Source: Chloroflexota bacterium
Lineage (GTDB): Bacteria; Chloroflexota; Anaerolineae; Anaerolineales; UBA4823
Direction: 5' to 3'
Assembly (NCBI GenBank): GCA_029782365.1
Contig: JAKOUW010000235.1
Span: forward strand, 62,001-126,000
Length of the DNA: 64,000 bases
In this document: in pieces, positions 15,423 through 24,021 of the stretch
Position numbering within the stretch: position 1 is the first letter of the stretch
Layout: each line of letters begins with the position of its first letter
The notes under the pieces: model-generated
The model's database searches: none
Told to the model about the DNA's origin: nothing
The model's input: the letters and a program-made list of their open reading frames with translations, nothing else
Made by a program: the position numbers and the translations under genes

Positions 15423-17937
15423 GGTTGTCTTTTAGCTGGAAGAATTTGCCTATCCACTTTCTGCGCGTCAGCATCCGCAGTTGGCGTGCAGAAAGGCGCG
15501 CTGCACGCAGATCAGGAATTTTTTGGCTGAATGAGGCATTTTGATATTCGGCCAGCAGCGACTCAACCGGTTGGCTGGCTTCAGGTATCAATTGAATAAC
15601 CGCCCGCGCCCTTTCGGCAGGCGTATCACTGACCAGTGGGCGTTTACCCAACCAGCGCAATGTGTTATTCATTTCCTGGTATGCCTGCGCCGCCACCGGC
15701 AGCAATTTTTGAGTAAACCAGCGTTCGATGAAGCCGGGCAGAGGAATGCCTGCCTGGGATAACTTTTCTCCCGCTCTTTTACCCAGCAGGGCAAGGCCGC
15801 GTTCGAACTGCTCCCATATCGAAATACCCTCTTCCTGCCAATCTTGCACAAGGCGGGCATCTTCACCTGCAAAACGCACCCACAAACTGGCCAGAATGGC
15901 CGGACTTCGACGTGACAACAACACAATTCCGATAATTACCAATGCCGCAACCAAGCTTACAATTGAAATCACAGTCCCCAGCGAAATGCCTGCCTCAGGA
16001 GCGGGCAAATTTGGGCGCGAGGTGGGCAAGGGAGTGACGCCAGGCTCCTCTTGAGGAAAATTCCGCTTGGGAAGCAGGCCATTTTCAGTCGAGGAGGCTG
16101 CGGCTTCTTCACCTGACTGCCGGTTAATCGCCAGTTGCGATGCCGTTGGTTCGAATTCCACCCATCCGTAGCCCGGAAAATACACTTCAGGCCAGGCGTG
16201 GGCGTCTTTTTCGGTGACGCTGAATAAAACTGTATCGGGAGAGGCCTTTTCACTTACCGCTTGCGAAGCCGCTGACGTTGGTTGAACGATCGACTGGCGA
16301 GTACCCTGGGCATAACCAACCACCCAGCGCGCCGGAATGCCTAAAGAACGCAATAAAAGAACCTCAGCCGTTGCGTAATAATTGCAGAAGCCTTTGCGAT
16401 AATCAAACAGGAACCAATCAATCGCATCCTGTCTGAGCGGCGGAGAGTCAATCACTTCCTGGTAATTAATATTCGTGCGTAGCCAGTCAGTGATCGCCTG
16501 AGCTTTGTCGTAAGGGGTCTTTTTTCCTTCAGTTATCTGCAGCGCCAGCTCGCGGGTGCGCGGAGTCAAATCCTCAGGAAGCTGTAGGTAGCGCTGCAAA
16601 ACCCAATACGGATAGGTAGTGCCCGCTTCACGCAGCTGCTTTTGGGTGAACGAGCTCAAGAAGGAACGAACGTAATAGCGCTCGCCAGGATGAATATACG
16701 GATTGGCCTTGATGTTTACTACATCCACAGTGCCATCCGAATGGCTTTCGTACTGCATCACGCCCGTCCGGCTGAACCAGACAGGCTGCGAAGCGACAAA
16801 TACCGAGACAATGGCAGTCAATGGGCGGAAAACAAATTCCGCTTCCGTGCGGCCGAACAACCCACCAACTGGCAAATCGCCAGTCGCTGGATTTGTCGCT
16901 TCTGTTAGATAGATACCGGTATTCCACTGTCCATTTTGATATATATCGTAGGAATGGGCACGCCAATAAAAGCGCGCACCTGGATAGGGATTGGCCGGTG
17001 CCTCAACTGTCATGATGACCTGATCTGACTTTGGCGCGCCTAAGCCGAGTGTTTGGAAATTGCCGTAAAAATCCACGACCTGAGTGAGCGAAGCGCGCAG
17101 GGCGGCAAAAAGGAACGAGGATTTATCCTTCAATCCAAGGTAAGGCTCGCGAATTACATTATAAACATCTGAAATCCCAGGCAGTGTGCGGTTAAAAGAG
17201 ATGAGATTCCATGCAACCAACACGATGAGCAGAGCCAGTAGTACAGAGAAACGGCTGACATCAAATCCGATATCCGAAGGGATATACGCCCGCCTCTGCT
17301 GCCATCCTTTGCGACGCTGCAAAAATGCCATGCGCGCCACGATGAGCAGCGCAAGAAAAATGTAAATTGCCAGGTACCATGAGCGGCGGAAAAGCAAGGG
17401 ATCGAATAAATCAATAACAAACATAGTTAGCCCGGCAGGCAAAACCACCCGCCAGGGTTCTCCATAGCGCGCCATTGAATACCCTGCCCAAACAGCCAAC
17501 GACCAGAATAAGGCGGCCATCAGGAAAAGAAAAAACAAGTTATCTTCTACTGCCCTTTGACGGAAAATATCTTCCAGAATAATTTGCAGCCGGCCAGCCA
17601 TGCTCCATAAACGCTCTTTCCAGTCATTGATCCCATTCAAAGTCAGGCCCAACTGCCAGGGAACAACAAATGAGCCGTAAAGAAATGCAAACAACCCAGT
17701 CAGGCGCTTTGAAAAAATGCTTTGCCCCAACGCCAAACCGGCCAGGCAGCCCAAGAAGGCAACCGTCTGGATGATCCCCAGGTCTTCGGTCCAATGCGTT
17801 GCCGTCAGGCGGGAACCAGCCGCTGCCAGTAATGCAAATAAAAGCAGAGCCGCCTGCCAATCGCCCCAGCGGTTGATCCTCGGTTTTGTTTTCCCAATTT
17901 TATCTGTTGTGGATGAAACAACATCCGCTATTTGCAT
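15412..17937 (-). CDS. TgpA-like membrane transglutaminase
   Basis: A protein of 841 residues with the TgpA layout: about seven N-terminal helices (residues 25-250, DUF3488-like), a large extracytoplasmic part with a transglutaminase core, another helix near 680 and a cytoplasmic tail (DUF4129-like). Catalytic residues are visible: Cys518 in GFCNYYATAE, His580 in DAHAWPEVYF and the acidic residue in WVEFEPTAS. A Pro-rich linker (about 635-665) precedes the last helix. The natural substrate of the family is unknown. The open frame reaches a GTG at 17994, but ATG 17937 fits the hydrophobic start better and has GGAG upstream. It converges with dcyD, with an 11-base overlap. Confidence 0.9.
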   Translation of the reverse strand: MQIADVVSSTTDKIGKTKPRINRWGDWQAALLLFALLAAAGSRLTATHWTEDLGIIQTVAFLGCLAGLALGQSIFSKRLTGLFAFLYGSFVVPWQLGLTLNGINDWKERLWSMAGRLQIILEDIFRQRAVEDNLFFLFLMAALFWSLAVWAGYSMARYGEPWRVVLPAGLTMFVIDLFDPLLFRRSWYLAIYIFLALLIVARMAFLQRRKGWQQRRAYIPSDIGFDVSRFSVLLALLIVLVAWNLISFNRTLPGISDVYNVIREPYLGLKDKSSFLFAALRASLTQVVDFYGNFQTLGLGAPKSDQVIMTVEAPANPYPGARFYWRAHSYDIYQNGQWNTGIYLTEATNPATGDLPVGGLFGRTEAEFVFRPLTAIVSVFVASQPVWFSRTGVMQYESHSDGTVDVVNIKANPYIHPGERYYVRSFLSSFTQKQLREAGTTYPYWVLQRYLQLPEDLTPRTRELALQITEGKKTPYDKAQAITDWLRTNINYQEVIDSPPLRQDAIDWFLFDYRKGFCNYYATAEVLLLRSLGIPARWVVGYAQGTRQSIVQPTSAASQAVSEKASPDTVLFSVTEKDAHAWPEVYFPGYGWVEFEPTASQLAINRQSGEEAAASSTENGLLPKRNFPQEEPGVTPLPTSRPNLPAPEAGISLGTVISIVSLVAALVIIGIVLLSRRSPAILASLWVRFAGEDARLVQDWQEEGISIWEQFERGLALLGKRAGEKLSQAGIPLPGFIERWFTQKLLPVAAQAYQEMNNTLRWLGKRPLVSDTPAERARAVIQLIPEASQPVESLLAEYQNASFSQKIPDLRAARLSARQLRMLTRRKWIGKFFQLKDNLKG

Positions 17938-18093
17938 ATAACTGGTCTCCAGGTTTGTTTTCGCGCGATGCTCCAATGAGTTTACGATCAGCACCCGGAA
18001 TTGGTTCAGTTATAACATGCCAGCAAACATGAATCAAAACAAACGGCGTCCCATGTGTCGCAGACCAGGGGCATCGTCTGCAAGAAGATCAAT

Positions 18094-19053
18094 TTATTTT
18101 CGGAAGAAATTCGATATAAAGAACCACACATTGGCCGGGCGTTCAGCCAGGCGGCGCATGAAATACGGATACCATTCGGTGCCGTATGGCACATAAATGC
18201 GAACCGGGTACCCTTCCGCGGCTAAAGATTCTTGAATATCACGGCGAATGCCATTTAACATCTGGAATTCCAGGGCTGTCTTGGGCAGGTTCAGTGATTT
18301 GGCAAACGCTTTGGCGTGGAGAATGCGTTTCTCATCATGGGTAGCCAGGCCAGGAATGGGTGGGAAACGCCCATCGCTGCTTAAGCGCGGGGCGCCAGGC
18401 TCTGCCGAAGCGGTCAACAACATGTCTGCCAGAGTATCGTAATTGGCATCCACATCGCTCTTTTTCGGAAATGCAAGTTCGGCAGGCTCTTTATAGGCGC
18501 CTTTGCACAAGCGCACCGTCACGCCGTCCCGCAGTAAAGCGCTGATATCATCCTTGCTGCGGTATAAATAGGATTGAATTACAATCCCAACATTGGTGAA
18601 ACCCTTTGCTCTTGCCTGGCGCATTATATCCAACGTGATATCAGTCACGGGAGTATCTTCCATGTCAACTCGCACAAAATTATTTAATTCGCCTGCATGA
18701 GCCAGGATCTGTTGTAAATTCTGTGCACACAAATCAGTGGAAACTTTTAAACCAATTTGAGTGAGCTTGATCGATACATTAGCGCGTACGCCGGCTGTCT
18801 GAATGGCATCCAACGCCTGGATAATATCTCCTGTCGCTGATCGAGCTGCTTCGGCGCTGTCAGTGTGCTCACCGAGGTGATCGAGTGTCGCGTTGATGTT
18901 CTTTGCATTCAAAGCCTGTATCACTTTAATTGCATCGTCTAATTTTTCACCTGCGATGAATCGTCTAGCCATTTTCCATGAGAAAGACCAGCCGGTGATT
19001 AATTTACGTGCCCATACAGCTTTGGAAAGGTAGATGAAGAAAGAACGAAGCAT
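18094..19053 (-). CDS. Proline dehydrogenase
   Basis: A monofunctional FAD-dependent proline dehydrogenase (319 residues, the usual length) that oxidises proline to pyrroline-5-carboxylate and passes electrons to the quinone pool. Family motifs are NATLDHLGEH, VSIKLTQIGL, FVRVDMEDTP, TVRLCKGAYKEP, LATHDEKRI, EFQMLNGIR and, near the C terminus, RIYVPYGTEWYPYFMRRLAE with the substrate-binding Arg pair. No P5C dehydrogenase domain is attached. The start ATG at 19053 lies next to the first sigma-54 promoter of rpoN on the other strand, so the two transcription units share the 176-base intergenic region. Confidence 0.93.
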   Translation of the reverse strand: MLRSFFIYLSKAVWARKLITGWSFSWKMARRFIAGEKLDDAIKVIQALNAKNINATLDHLGEHTDSAEAARSATGDIIQALDAIQTAGVRANVSIKLTQIGLKVSTDLCAQNLQQILAHAGELNNFVRVDMEDTPVTDITLDIMRQARAKGFTNVGIVIQSYLYRSKDDISALLRDGVTVRLCKGAYKEPAELAFPKKSDVDANYDTLADMLLTASAEPGAPRLSSDGRFPPIPGLATHDEKRILHAKAFAKSLNLPKTALEFQMLNGIRRDIQESLAAEGYPVRIYVPYGTEWYPYFMRRLAERPANVWFFISNFFRK

Positions 19054-19078
19054 ATTTTTACCTCGCGAATTCTATGAA

Positions 19079-19095
19079 TTGGCAAAGAACTTGCT
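19079..19095 (+). promoter_or_regulatory. Candidate sigma-54 promoter, distal, upstream of rpoN
   Basis: The sequence TTGGCAAAGAACTTGCT has GG at 19081-19082 and GC at 19093-19094, exactly 12 bases apart as in -24/-12 promoters. The -24 half matches TGGCA and the -12 half TTGCT. Predicted transcription start is near 19106. Confidence 0.6.
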
Positions 19096-19129
19096 CTTAA
19101 ATATTCTAGCACAAACTAAATTTGCAAAT

Positions 19130-19169
19130 GTCAGGTATATGATGTGATTTTCGACACAAATTACCTGAC
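19130..19169. promoter_or_regulatory. Inverted repeat just upstream of the proximal sigma-54 promoter
   Basis: Arms GTCAGGTA (19130-19137) and TACCTGAC (19162-19169) form a perfect 8-bp dyad with a 24-base spacer, in which GTG and CAC also face each other. It ends 7 bases before the -24 element, centred about 54 bases upstream of the predicted start. It could be an operator or activator site. No second copy was seen near the 25634 promoter. Confidence 0.45.
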
Positions 19170-19176
19170 CTCAATA

Positions 19177-19193
19177 TTGGCATACTTCTTGCA
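19177..19193 (+). promoter_or_regulatory. Candidate sigma-54 promoter, proximal, upstream of rpoN
   Basis: TTGGCATACTTCTTGCA matches the -24/-12 consensus: GG at 19179-19180, GC at 19191-19192, spacing 12, with TTGGCA and TTGCA halves. The predicted start is near 19204, 26 bases before ATG of rpoN. This implies that sigma-54 drives its own gene. Confidence 0.75.
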
Positions 19194-19229
19194 ACCTACA
19201 GGAAACCGACTATACTTAGGAGTAAGCAT

Positions 19230-20675
19230 ATGCTGATTCACCGGCTTTCCACAAATGTAAGAACTGCGCCAACCACAACCGCCCACCTTGCCCAGACAAT
19301 GTCACTCCTGGAGCTCACATCTGCTGAGCTGCAGCAGCGGGTCGAATCGGAGCTGGCCAATAACCCTGCCTTAGAATTGCTGGAGGAAAACCACTGCCCT
19401 ACGTGTAACCGGTTGCTGCGCGGGCGTGGACCTTGTCCCGTGTGCTGCAATCCCCGCAGTGCAACCGCGGATAACCCGTTGGTTTACTGCACCCATCGCG
19501 AAGAGTTTTTTACACCTCGCGGCAGCCATGCTGGGGAGGAGGAAGTTTCGGCGGAAGATTACACCGCCGAAACAACCACCCTGGCCGAATTTGTATTGCG
19601 CCAGGTAGCCGCCGAGCTGCCGCGTAACGAACAACTGGTAGCCGCGCACATATTAAATTCATTGGATGAGGACGGCTTACTGCAAACACCTCTCGTCGAA
19701 ATCGCCCGCTACCAACGGGTTTCATTGAGTGTAGCCAGGAAAGTATTGAGCCTGATCCAACATGCTGAGCCTTTGGGAGTCGGATCACCCAGTTCACAAG
19801 AAGCGATGCTTGTGCAGCTTGAGGTGCTGGCCGAATCTCAAGCGGTTCCACCCTTTGCCTCCGAAGCTGTCGCCCAGGGCATGGATCTGCTCAGCCATCA
19901 CAAATACGGGGAGCTGGCACGCTTACTGGGAGTTTCATTAAAAGACAGCAAGGAAATTGCCCGTTTTGTCGCTCAGAACCTTAATCCGTTCCCGGCGCGG
20001 GCACATTGGGGTGACAGCGCCGCACATAACAACAGTCACCGGTCAGGCGAAGGGGTTTATTATACGCCGGATGTTATCATCAGCAAACTGATGAATGCCG
20101 ATAAAACTACCGGTTCGCAAGAGCCTGCCTTAATGGTGGAAATTGCAATGCCTTACGCCGGCACATTGCGGGTGAACCCGATGTTTCGCAAAGCGCTGCA
20201 AGAAGCGCCGGAAAATAAGAGAGAGGACTGGATGAAAGACAAAGAACAGGCTCTCTTGTTAATCAAGTGCATCCAGCAGCGGAATAACACGCTGGTTCGT
20301 ATGATGCGCCTGTTGACGATTCTGCAGCGCAATTTCATCCTGCACGGCGATGAACACCTGGCGCCTCTCACCCGCGCAGCGATCGCAGAAATGTTAGAAT
20401 TGCACGAATCAACCATTTCACGCGCCGTGAATGACAAGGCAGTTCAACTTCCGAACGGCCATATCGCCCCCCTTGCCAAATTTTTTGACCGCAGTCTGCA
20501 TATTCGCTCGGCGCTGAAACTGATTGTTGAAAAAGAAACACGCCCCCTGAGCGATTCGGCGATTTCAAAATTGTTGGAAAAAGAAGGTTTTGTGGTCGCC
20601 CGGCGGACGGTTGCCAAATACCGCATGATGGAAGGGATTTTACCGGCGCACCTTCGGAGAGCAACTGCCATTTAG
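19230..20675 (+). CDS. rpoN: RNA polymerase sigma-54 factor with zinc-ribbon-like insertion
   Basis: The alternative sigma factor for -24/-12 promoters, 481 residues. Region I (about 15-50, HLAQTMSLLELTSAELQQRV) contacts the activator. Region III follows, with a core-binding part (120-270), an HTH (about 385-420, LELHESTISRAVNDKAVQLP) and the RpoN box ARRTVAKYRM at 457-466, which differs from the usual last residue Glu only at its end. Between regions I and III there is an unusual cysteine cluster, Cys56-x2-Cys59-x9-Cys69-x2-Cys72-Cys73, shaped like a zinc ribbon. ATG 19230 has AGGAG upstream. Next in line are a kinase and a sigma-54 activator, so the whole switch is encoded together. Confidence 0.93.
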   Translation: MLIHRLSTNVRTAPTTTAHLAQTMSLLELTSAELQQRVESELANNPALELLEENHCPTCNRLLRGRGPCPVCCNPRSATADNPLVYCTHREEFFTPRGSHAGEEEVSAEDYTAETTTLAEFVLRQVAAELPRNEQLVAAHILNSLDEDGLLQTPLVEIARYQRVSLSVARKVLSLIQHAEPLGVGSPSSQEAMLVQLEVLAESQAVPPFASEAVAQGMDLLSHHKYGELARLLGVSLKDSKEIARFVAQNLNPFPARAHWGDSAAHNNSHRSGEGVYYTPDVIISKLMNADKTTGSQEPALMVEIAMPYAGTLRVNPMFRKALQEAPENKREDWMKDKEQALLLIKCIQQRNNTLVRMMRLLTILQRNFILHGDEHLAPLTRAAIAEMLELHESTISRAVNDKAVQLPNGHIAPLAKFFDRSLHIRSALKLIVEKETRPLSDSAISKLLEKEGFVVARRTVAKYRMMEGILPAHLRRATAI

Positions 20676-20692
20676 GCACAAAGAAAAGGGTT

Positions 20693-22771
20693 ATGAGGAA
20701 ACCATCTGTTCTCAACAAGATATTGGCAACCAGGCGGTACACATTTCGTGAAAACGAAATGGAAACTATGCTTGAATTGCTGCCTCAACCCGCCCTGCTG
20801 ATCGATCTTGAAAATGAATCTGTGGCTTTAGCTAACACCCGGTCGAGTGAATTGAGCGGTTATGTTCTCTCCAACTTAATTGGCGCTCACCTGTCACAAT
20901 TATTCCCAACCATAGAAGGCAAGGAAAATTTTTTAGACATTGAGTTGGAAAGGCTCTCGCTGCCGTTCACCACTCACTTGCAAACCAGTTACCGCCTGGC
21001 TCTTCCAATCGAAGCAAAATTAACCCTCCTCAATCCAGGTGGAAATTTAGCAATCCTGACATTCGATGCAATTGAAGCCGTCAACGATCTGCGTCGTCGG
21101 CAATCTGCCGATGTTGAAACGTTGACCTATATTCAGGAATTAGCGGAAGGCTTGCAAGAACCTGATCTACTCAGCGCCCTTTCCAAAACCTGTGGCGCGG
21201 CTCTGGCAATTCTAGACACACAGGTCATGGCAGTTTACCATCTTCAAGGCACTCGTCCCCTCCTGCGCAAGGCCATTTCTGTCGGGGTTGACGGTTGGTT
21301 ACCGAGCCACCTCCCGGCTGATTACTTAAACCAGGCAAAAGAAGTTAAGGTCTGGCGCAAAGGAATTAACACGCTCACCGGCCTGCCGCAAAAAGCTGTC
21401 CTGGCAGGCATGGAATATATGCTAATTATTCCGTTGGGCTATCACAAAGCCTGGTATGGTCTTGCGGTAACGGCCAGTTCACAACCACCGCCGGGAAATA
21501 TTCATTCAACCATTCCGGTCGTGCAAACCTGCATCTCCTCAGCTTTGCAAGTGCACACCTTATTAGAATCCCAGCGAGGTGCATTGGTCGATCTGCGGCG
21601 CAACGAAGTGCAGGTCAATTTAATCAAGAATATGCTGCAAGAGAGCATCATCATCCTGGACACAAATTTACGAATTGTCGATTTAAATACCGCAGCCGAA
21701 CAGGCCCTGGGTTATAAGTTGGAGGAAGTGAAGGGACAACAGCTTTCCAGGATATTAATCGGCAGTTCATTAAAGCTGGACACGCCTGAGCCAGCCGAAC
21801 AGGTGGATAAAGATAAACCAGATGGCGATCAGACCAGTGATGGAACACAGCCAGCGTTACCGCCCGAGAAATCTCAAAGTAAAGATCTGGGCAAGGTCTT
21901 TACGGAACGATTGTTCCGACGCAGTGGAAACTCGTTTTTGGCCAATTACCGCCTGATTCAGCTAAAAGAGAAGAGTTCTGTGGCTGGTTATGCTCTGGTT
22001 CTTCAGGATCTAAGTGAGCTGGAAGAATATCGAAAGCGCAATGATCAACTGGAACGCCAGGCAGTCTTTGGGGAAATGACTGCAAGTTTTGTCCATGACA
22101 TAAAAAACCCAATCAACAGCTTAAAAACTGGTCTTCAACTGCTGGCTGAAATCATCCCCTCCGAAAGCCCCTACCAGAGCAATATCCGGCGTCTGCAAGT
22201 CAACTGCGATAACATTGCTGAGGTTTTGAATTCGGGTCTTTCTTTTATCCGCACCAATGAGTACAAAATGCGGCCTCTACACCTGGAAAAACTTTTAGCG
22301 CGCCTGATAAAGACTGTCTGGCAGCAGCGGATGTATATTCATCAGGTAAAGTGTGATTTCCGCTGCGAAGCACAAGAAACTGTGATTGAAGGCGATGAAA
22401 AAGCGCTTGAACACATGTTTACCAATTTATTTGATAACGCCGTGGATGCGATGAGTGCAAACGATCAGGAGACCCAACGCTTATTGAGTATTACTATTCG
22501 AGAACATAAGGTGATTAACCAACTTGATCAGCTGGTTGTTTTGTTTTCCGATACCGGACCGGGTATTTCCGAATCAGCCCGTGACAAAATTTTCAACCTG
22601 GGATATACCACAAAGAAGGAAGGATCGGGCATTGGCCTGGCAATTGTAAAGAACATCGCCACTGCCCATAAAGGAGTAGCGCAGGTTGAAAGCATAGTCG
22701 GTGGAACTATTATTTCGATCATGATCCCTTCCTTCGCCCGCAATGGCAATGAATTTGAGATTTTGATGTGA
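20693..22771 (+). CDS. PAS/GAF sensor histidine kinase (NtrB-like)
   Basis: A soluble kinase of 692 residues, with no membrane helix. It has an N-terminal PAS domain (about 20-130, MLELLPQPALLIDLENESV), a GAF-like domain (about 140-300) and a second PAS (about 310-450, MLQESIIILDTNLRIVDLN) interrupted by a charged, low-complexity stretch near 365-400. A HisKA-type helix follows with His468 in SFVHDIKNPINSL, then a HATPase with LFDNAVDAMS, SDTGPGIS and GSGIGLAIVKNIA. The ending resembles NtrB-class kinases that feed sigma-54 activators. It starts 17 bases after rpoN and lies 26 bases before the activator gene, so the three form an operon. The signal is likely cytoplasmic. Confidence 0.92.
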   Translation: MRKPSVLNKILATRRYTFRENEMETMLELLPQPALLIDLENESVALANTRSSELSGYVLSNLIGAHLSQLFPTIEGKENFLDIELERLSLPFTTHLQTSYRLALPIEAKLTLLNPGGNLAILTFDAIEAVNDLRRRQSADVETLTYIQELAEGLQEPDLLSALSKTCGAALAILDTQVMAVYHLQGTRPLLRKAISVGVDGWLPSHLPADYLNQAKEVKVWRKGINTLTGLPQKAVLAGMEYMLIIPLGYHKAWYGLAVTASSQPPPGNIHSTIPVVQTCISSALQVHTLLESQRGALVDLRRNEVQVNLIKNMLQESIIILDTNLRIVDLNTAAEQALGYKLEEVKGQQLSRILIGSSLKLDTPEPAEQVDKDKPDGDQTSDGTQPALPPEKSQSKDLGKVFTERLFRRSGNSFLANYRLIQLKEKSSVAGYALVLQDLSELEEYRKRNDQLERQAVFGEMTASFVHDIKNPINSLKTGLQLLAEIIPSESPYQSNIRRLQVNCDNIAEVLNSGLSFIRTNEYKMRPLHLEKLLARLIKTVWQQRMYIHQVKCDFRCEAQETVIEGDEKALEHMFTNLFDNAVDAMSANDQETQRLLSITIREHKVINQLDQLVVLFSDTGPGISESARDKIFNLGYTTKKEGSGIGLAIVKNIATAHKGVAQVESIVGGTIISIMIPSFARNGNEFEILM

Positions 22772-22797
22772 GCGAGTAAATTACCTGGAGCAATAAA

Positions 22798-23985
22798 ATG
22801 AGCCTGACTGTCTTGATCGTCGAAGATGTTGAGGATGCCCGTTTAAACTTGAAGGGGCTGCTTAATATTCGCAAATATGATGTAATCGATGTAGCCACGA
22901 TGAAAGAAGCCCGCACTGTCTTGCAGCAAGGCAGCGCAGATATTGTGTTATTAGATGTACAACTTCCAGACGGGCATGGCCTGAATTTACTACCCGAAAT
23001 TGCTCAGTTACCAGTCCGTCCACCCGTTATCATTATGACGAGTTATGGACGGATTGATATGGCTGTCGAAGCTATGCAGAACGGGGCGCATTATTTCTTA
23101 CAAAAACCTGTCAATATCACAGAGCTGGAAAAACAACTTGCCAGCGCTGAAGAAATTGTTTATATGCGCCGAGAGCTGGCAATACTGCGCCACGCACAAG
23201 CGAATCAGGTGGATTTTGTGGTCGGGAAGAGCCCGGCGATGCAAAAGGCGCTCGAATTGGCCCGGCGGGCAGCATCTGCGCGCGTCTCGGTGTTGATTTC
23301 CGGGGAAACTGGCACCGGCAAAGAAATGATGGCGCGCGCCATCCACCGCATGGTACCTCCCAACGGTCGCAAAGAACGCCCTTTTATTCCTCTAAATTGT
23401 GCTGCAATCCAACCGACACTGCTCGAAGCAGAGCTTTTCGGCAGCGAGCCAGGCGCCTTTTCCAGCGCAGACAAACGCAAGTTGGGTCATATGGAGTTGG
23501 CAGATAACGGCATTTTATTCCTGGATGAGATTTCCTCGATGCCTTTGGAAATGCAGGCAAAGATCTTGCGCGCTCTGGACGATGGCTCATTCTATCGCGT
23601 CGGCGGGCAGGGCAATCTCATCCGCACAGATGTGCAAATCCTGGCAGCCTCAAATTTAGATTTGCCAACCTTGGTGCAGCGCGGTGAATTCCGCAGCGAT
23701 TTATATTACCGTCTGAAAGTTGTGGATATCGTCATTCCGCCTTTACGTGACCGTAAGCAGGATATCCCTGAGTTGGTGGCGGTGTTTATCAAGCATTTCA
23801 ACGCCAAAAACGGGCAGAACATTCAAGATATTAAACCAAAAGCCTTGCAAGCGTTGATGGTGCATAACTGGCCGGGCAATATTCGTGAATTACGCAACAC
23901 GATCGAGCGGGCAATGATCTTTTGCGACGAAGATAGCATCGACCTGTGTCACCTGCCAGCCGAATTTTCCGATTTCAAAGAATAA
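22798..23985 (+). CDS. Sigma-54-dependent response regulator without DNA-binding domain
   Basis: An NtrC-class activator of 395 residues. The receiver (1-120) has Glu9-Asp10, phospho-acceptor Asp53 (VLLDVQLPDGHG) and Lys in FLQKPVN. The AAA+ domain has Walker A GETGTGKE (169-176), Walker B GILFLDEI, the Arg-finger region FRSDLYYRLKVV and the sensor II region NWPGNIRELRNTIERA. Two features are odd. The sigma-54-contacting loop reads GAFSSA (219-224) instead of GAFTGA, and the protein ends about 20 residues after the AAA+ domain (LPAEFSDFKE), with no Fis-type helix-turn-helix. It must therefore act from solution, as FlgR of Helicobacter does, or through a partner. Confidence 0.92.
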   Translation: MSLTVLIVEDVEDARLNLKGLLNIRKYDVIDVATMKEARTVLQQGSADIVLLDVQLPDGHGLNLLPEIAQLPVRPPVIIMTSYGRIDMAVEAMQNGAHYFLQKPVNITELEKQLASAEEIVYMRRELAILRHAQANQVDFVVGKSPAMQKALELARRAASARVSVLISGETGTGKEMMARAIHRMVPPNGRKERPFIPLNCAAIQPTLLEAELFGSEPGAFSSADKRKLGHMELADNGILFLDEISSMPLEMQAKILRALDDGSFYRVGGQGNLIRTDVQILAASNLDLPTLVQRGEFRSDLYYRLKVVDIVIPPLRDRKQDIPELVAVFIKHFNAKNGQNIQDIKPKALQALMVHNWPGNIRELRNTIERAMIFCDEDSIDLCHLPAEFSDFKE

Positions 23986-24014
23986 AAAAAACCGCCTGAA
24001 CGGCGGCTTTCTTA
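23984..24014. terminator. Bidirectional rho-independent terminator
   Basis: CCGCC-TGAAC-GGCGG (23992-24006) is flanked by eight A on the left and CTTTCTT on the right. On the minus strand the hairpin is followed by an eight-T run, an excellent terminator for the secreted-protein gene. On the plus strand it ends the rpoN-kinase-activator operon less perfectly. Confidence 0.85.
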
Positions 24015-24021
24015 GGCCTTT

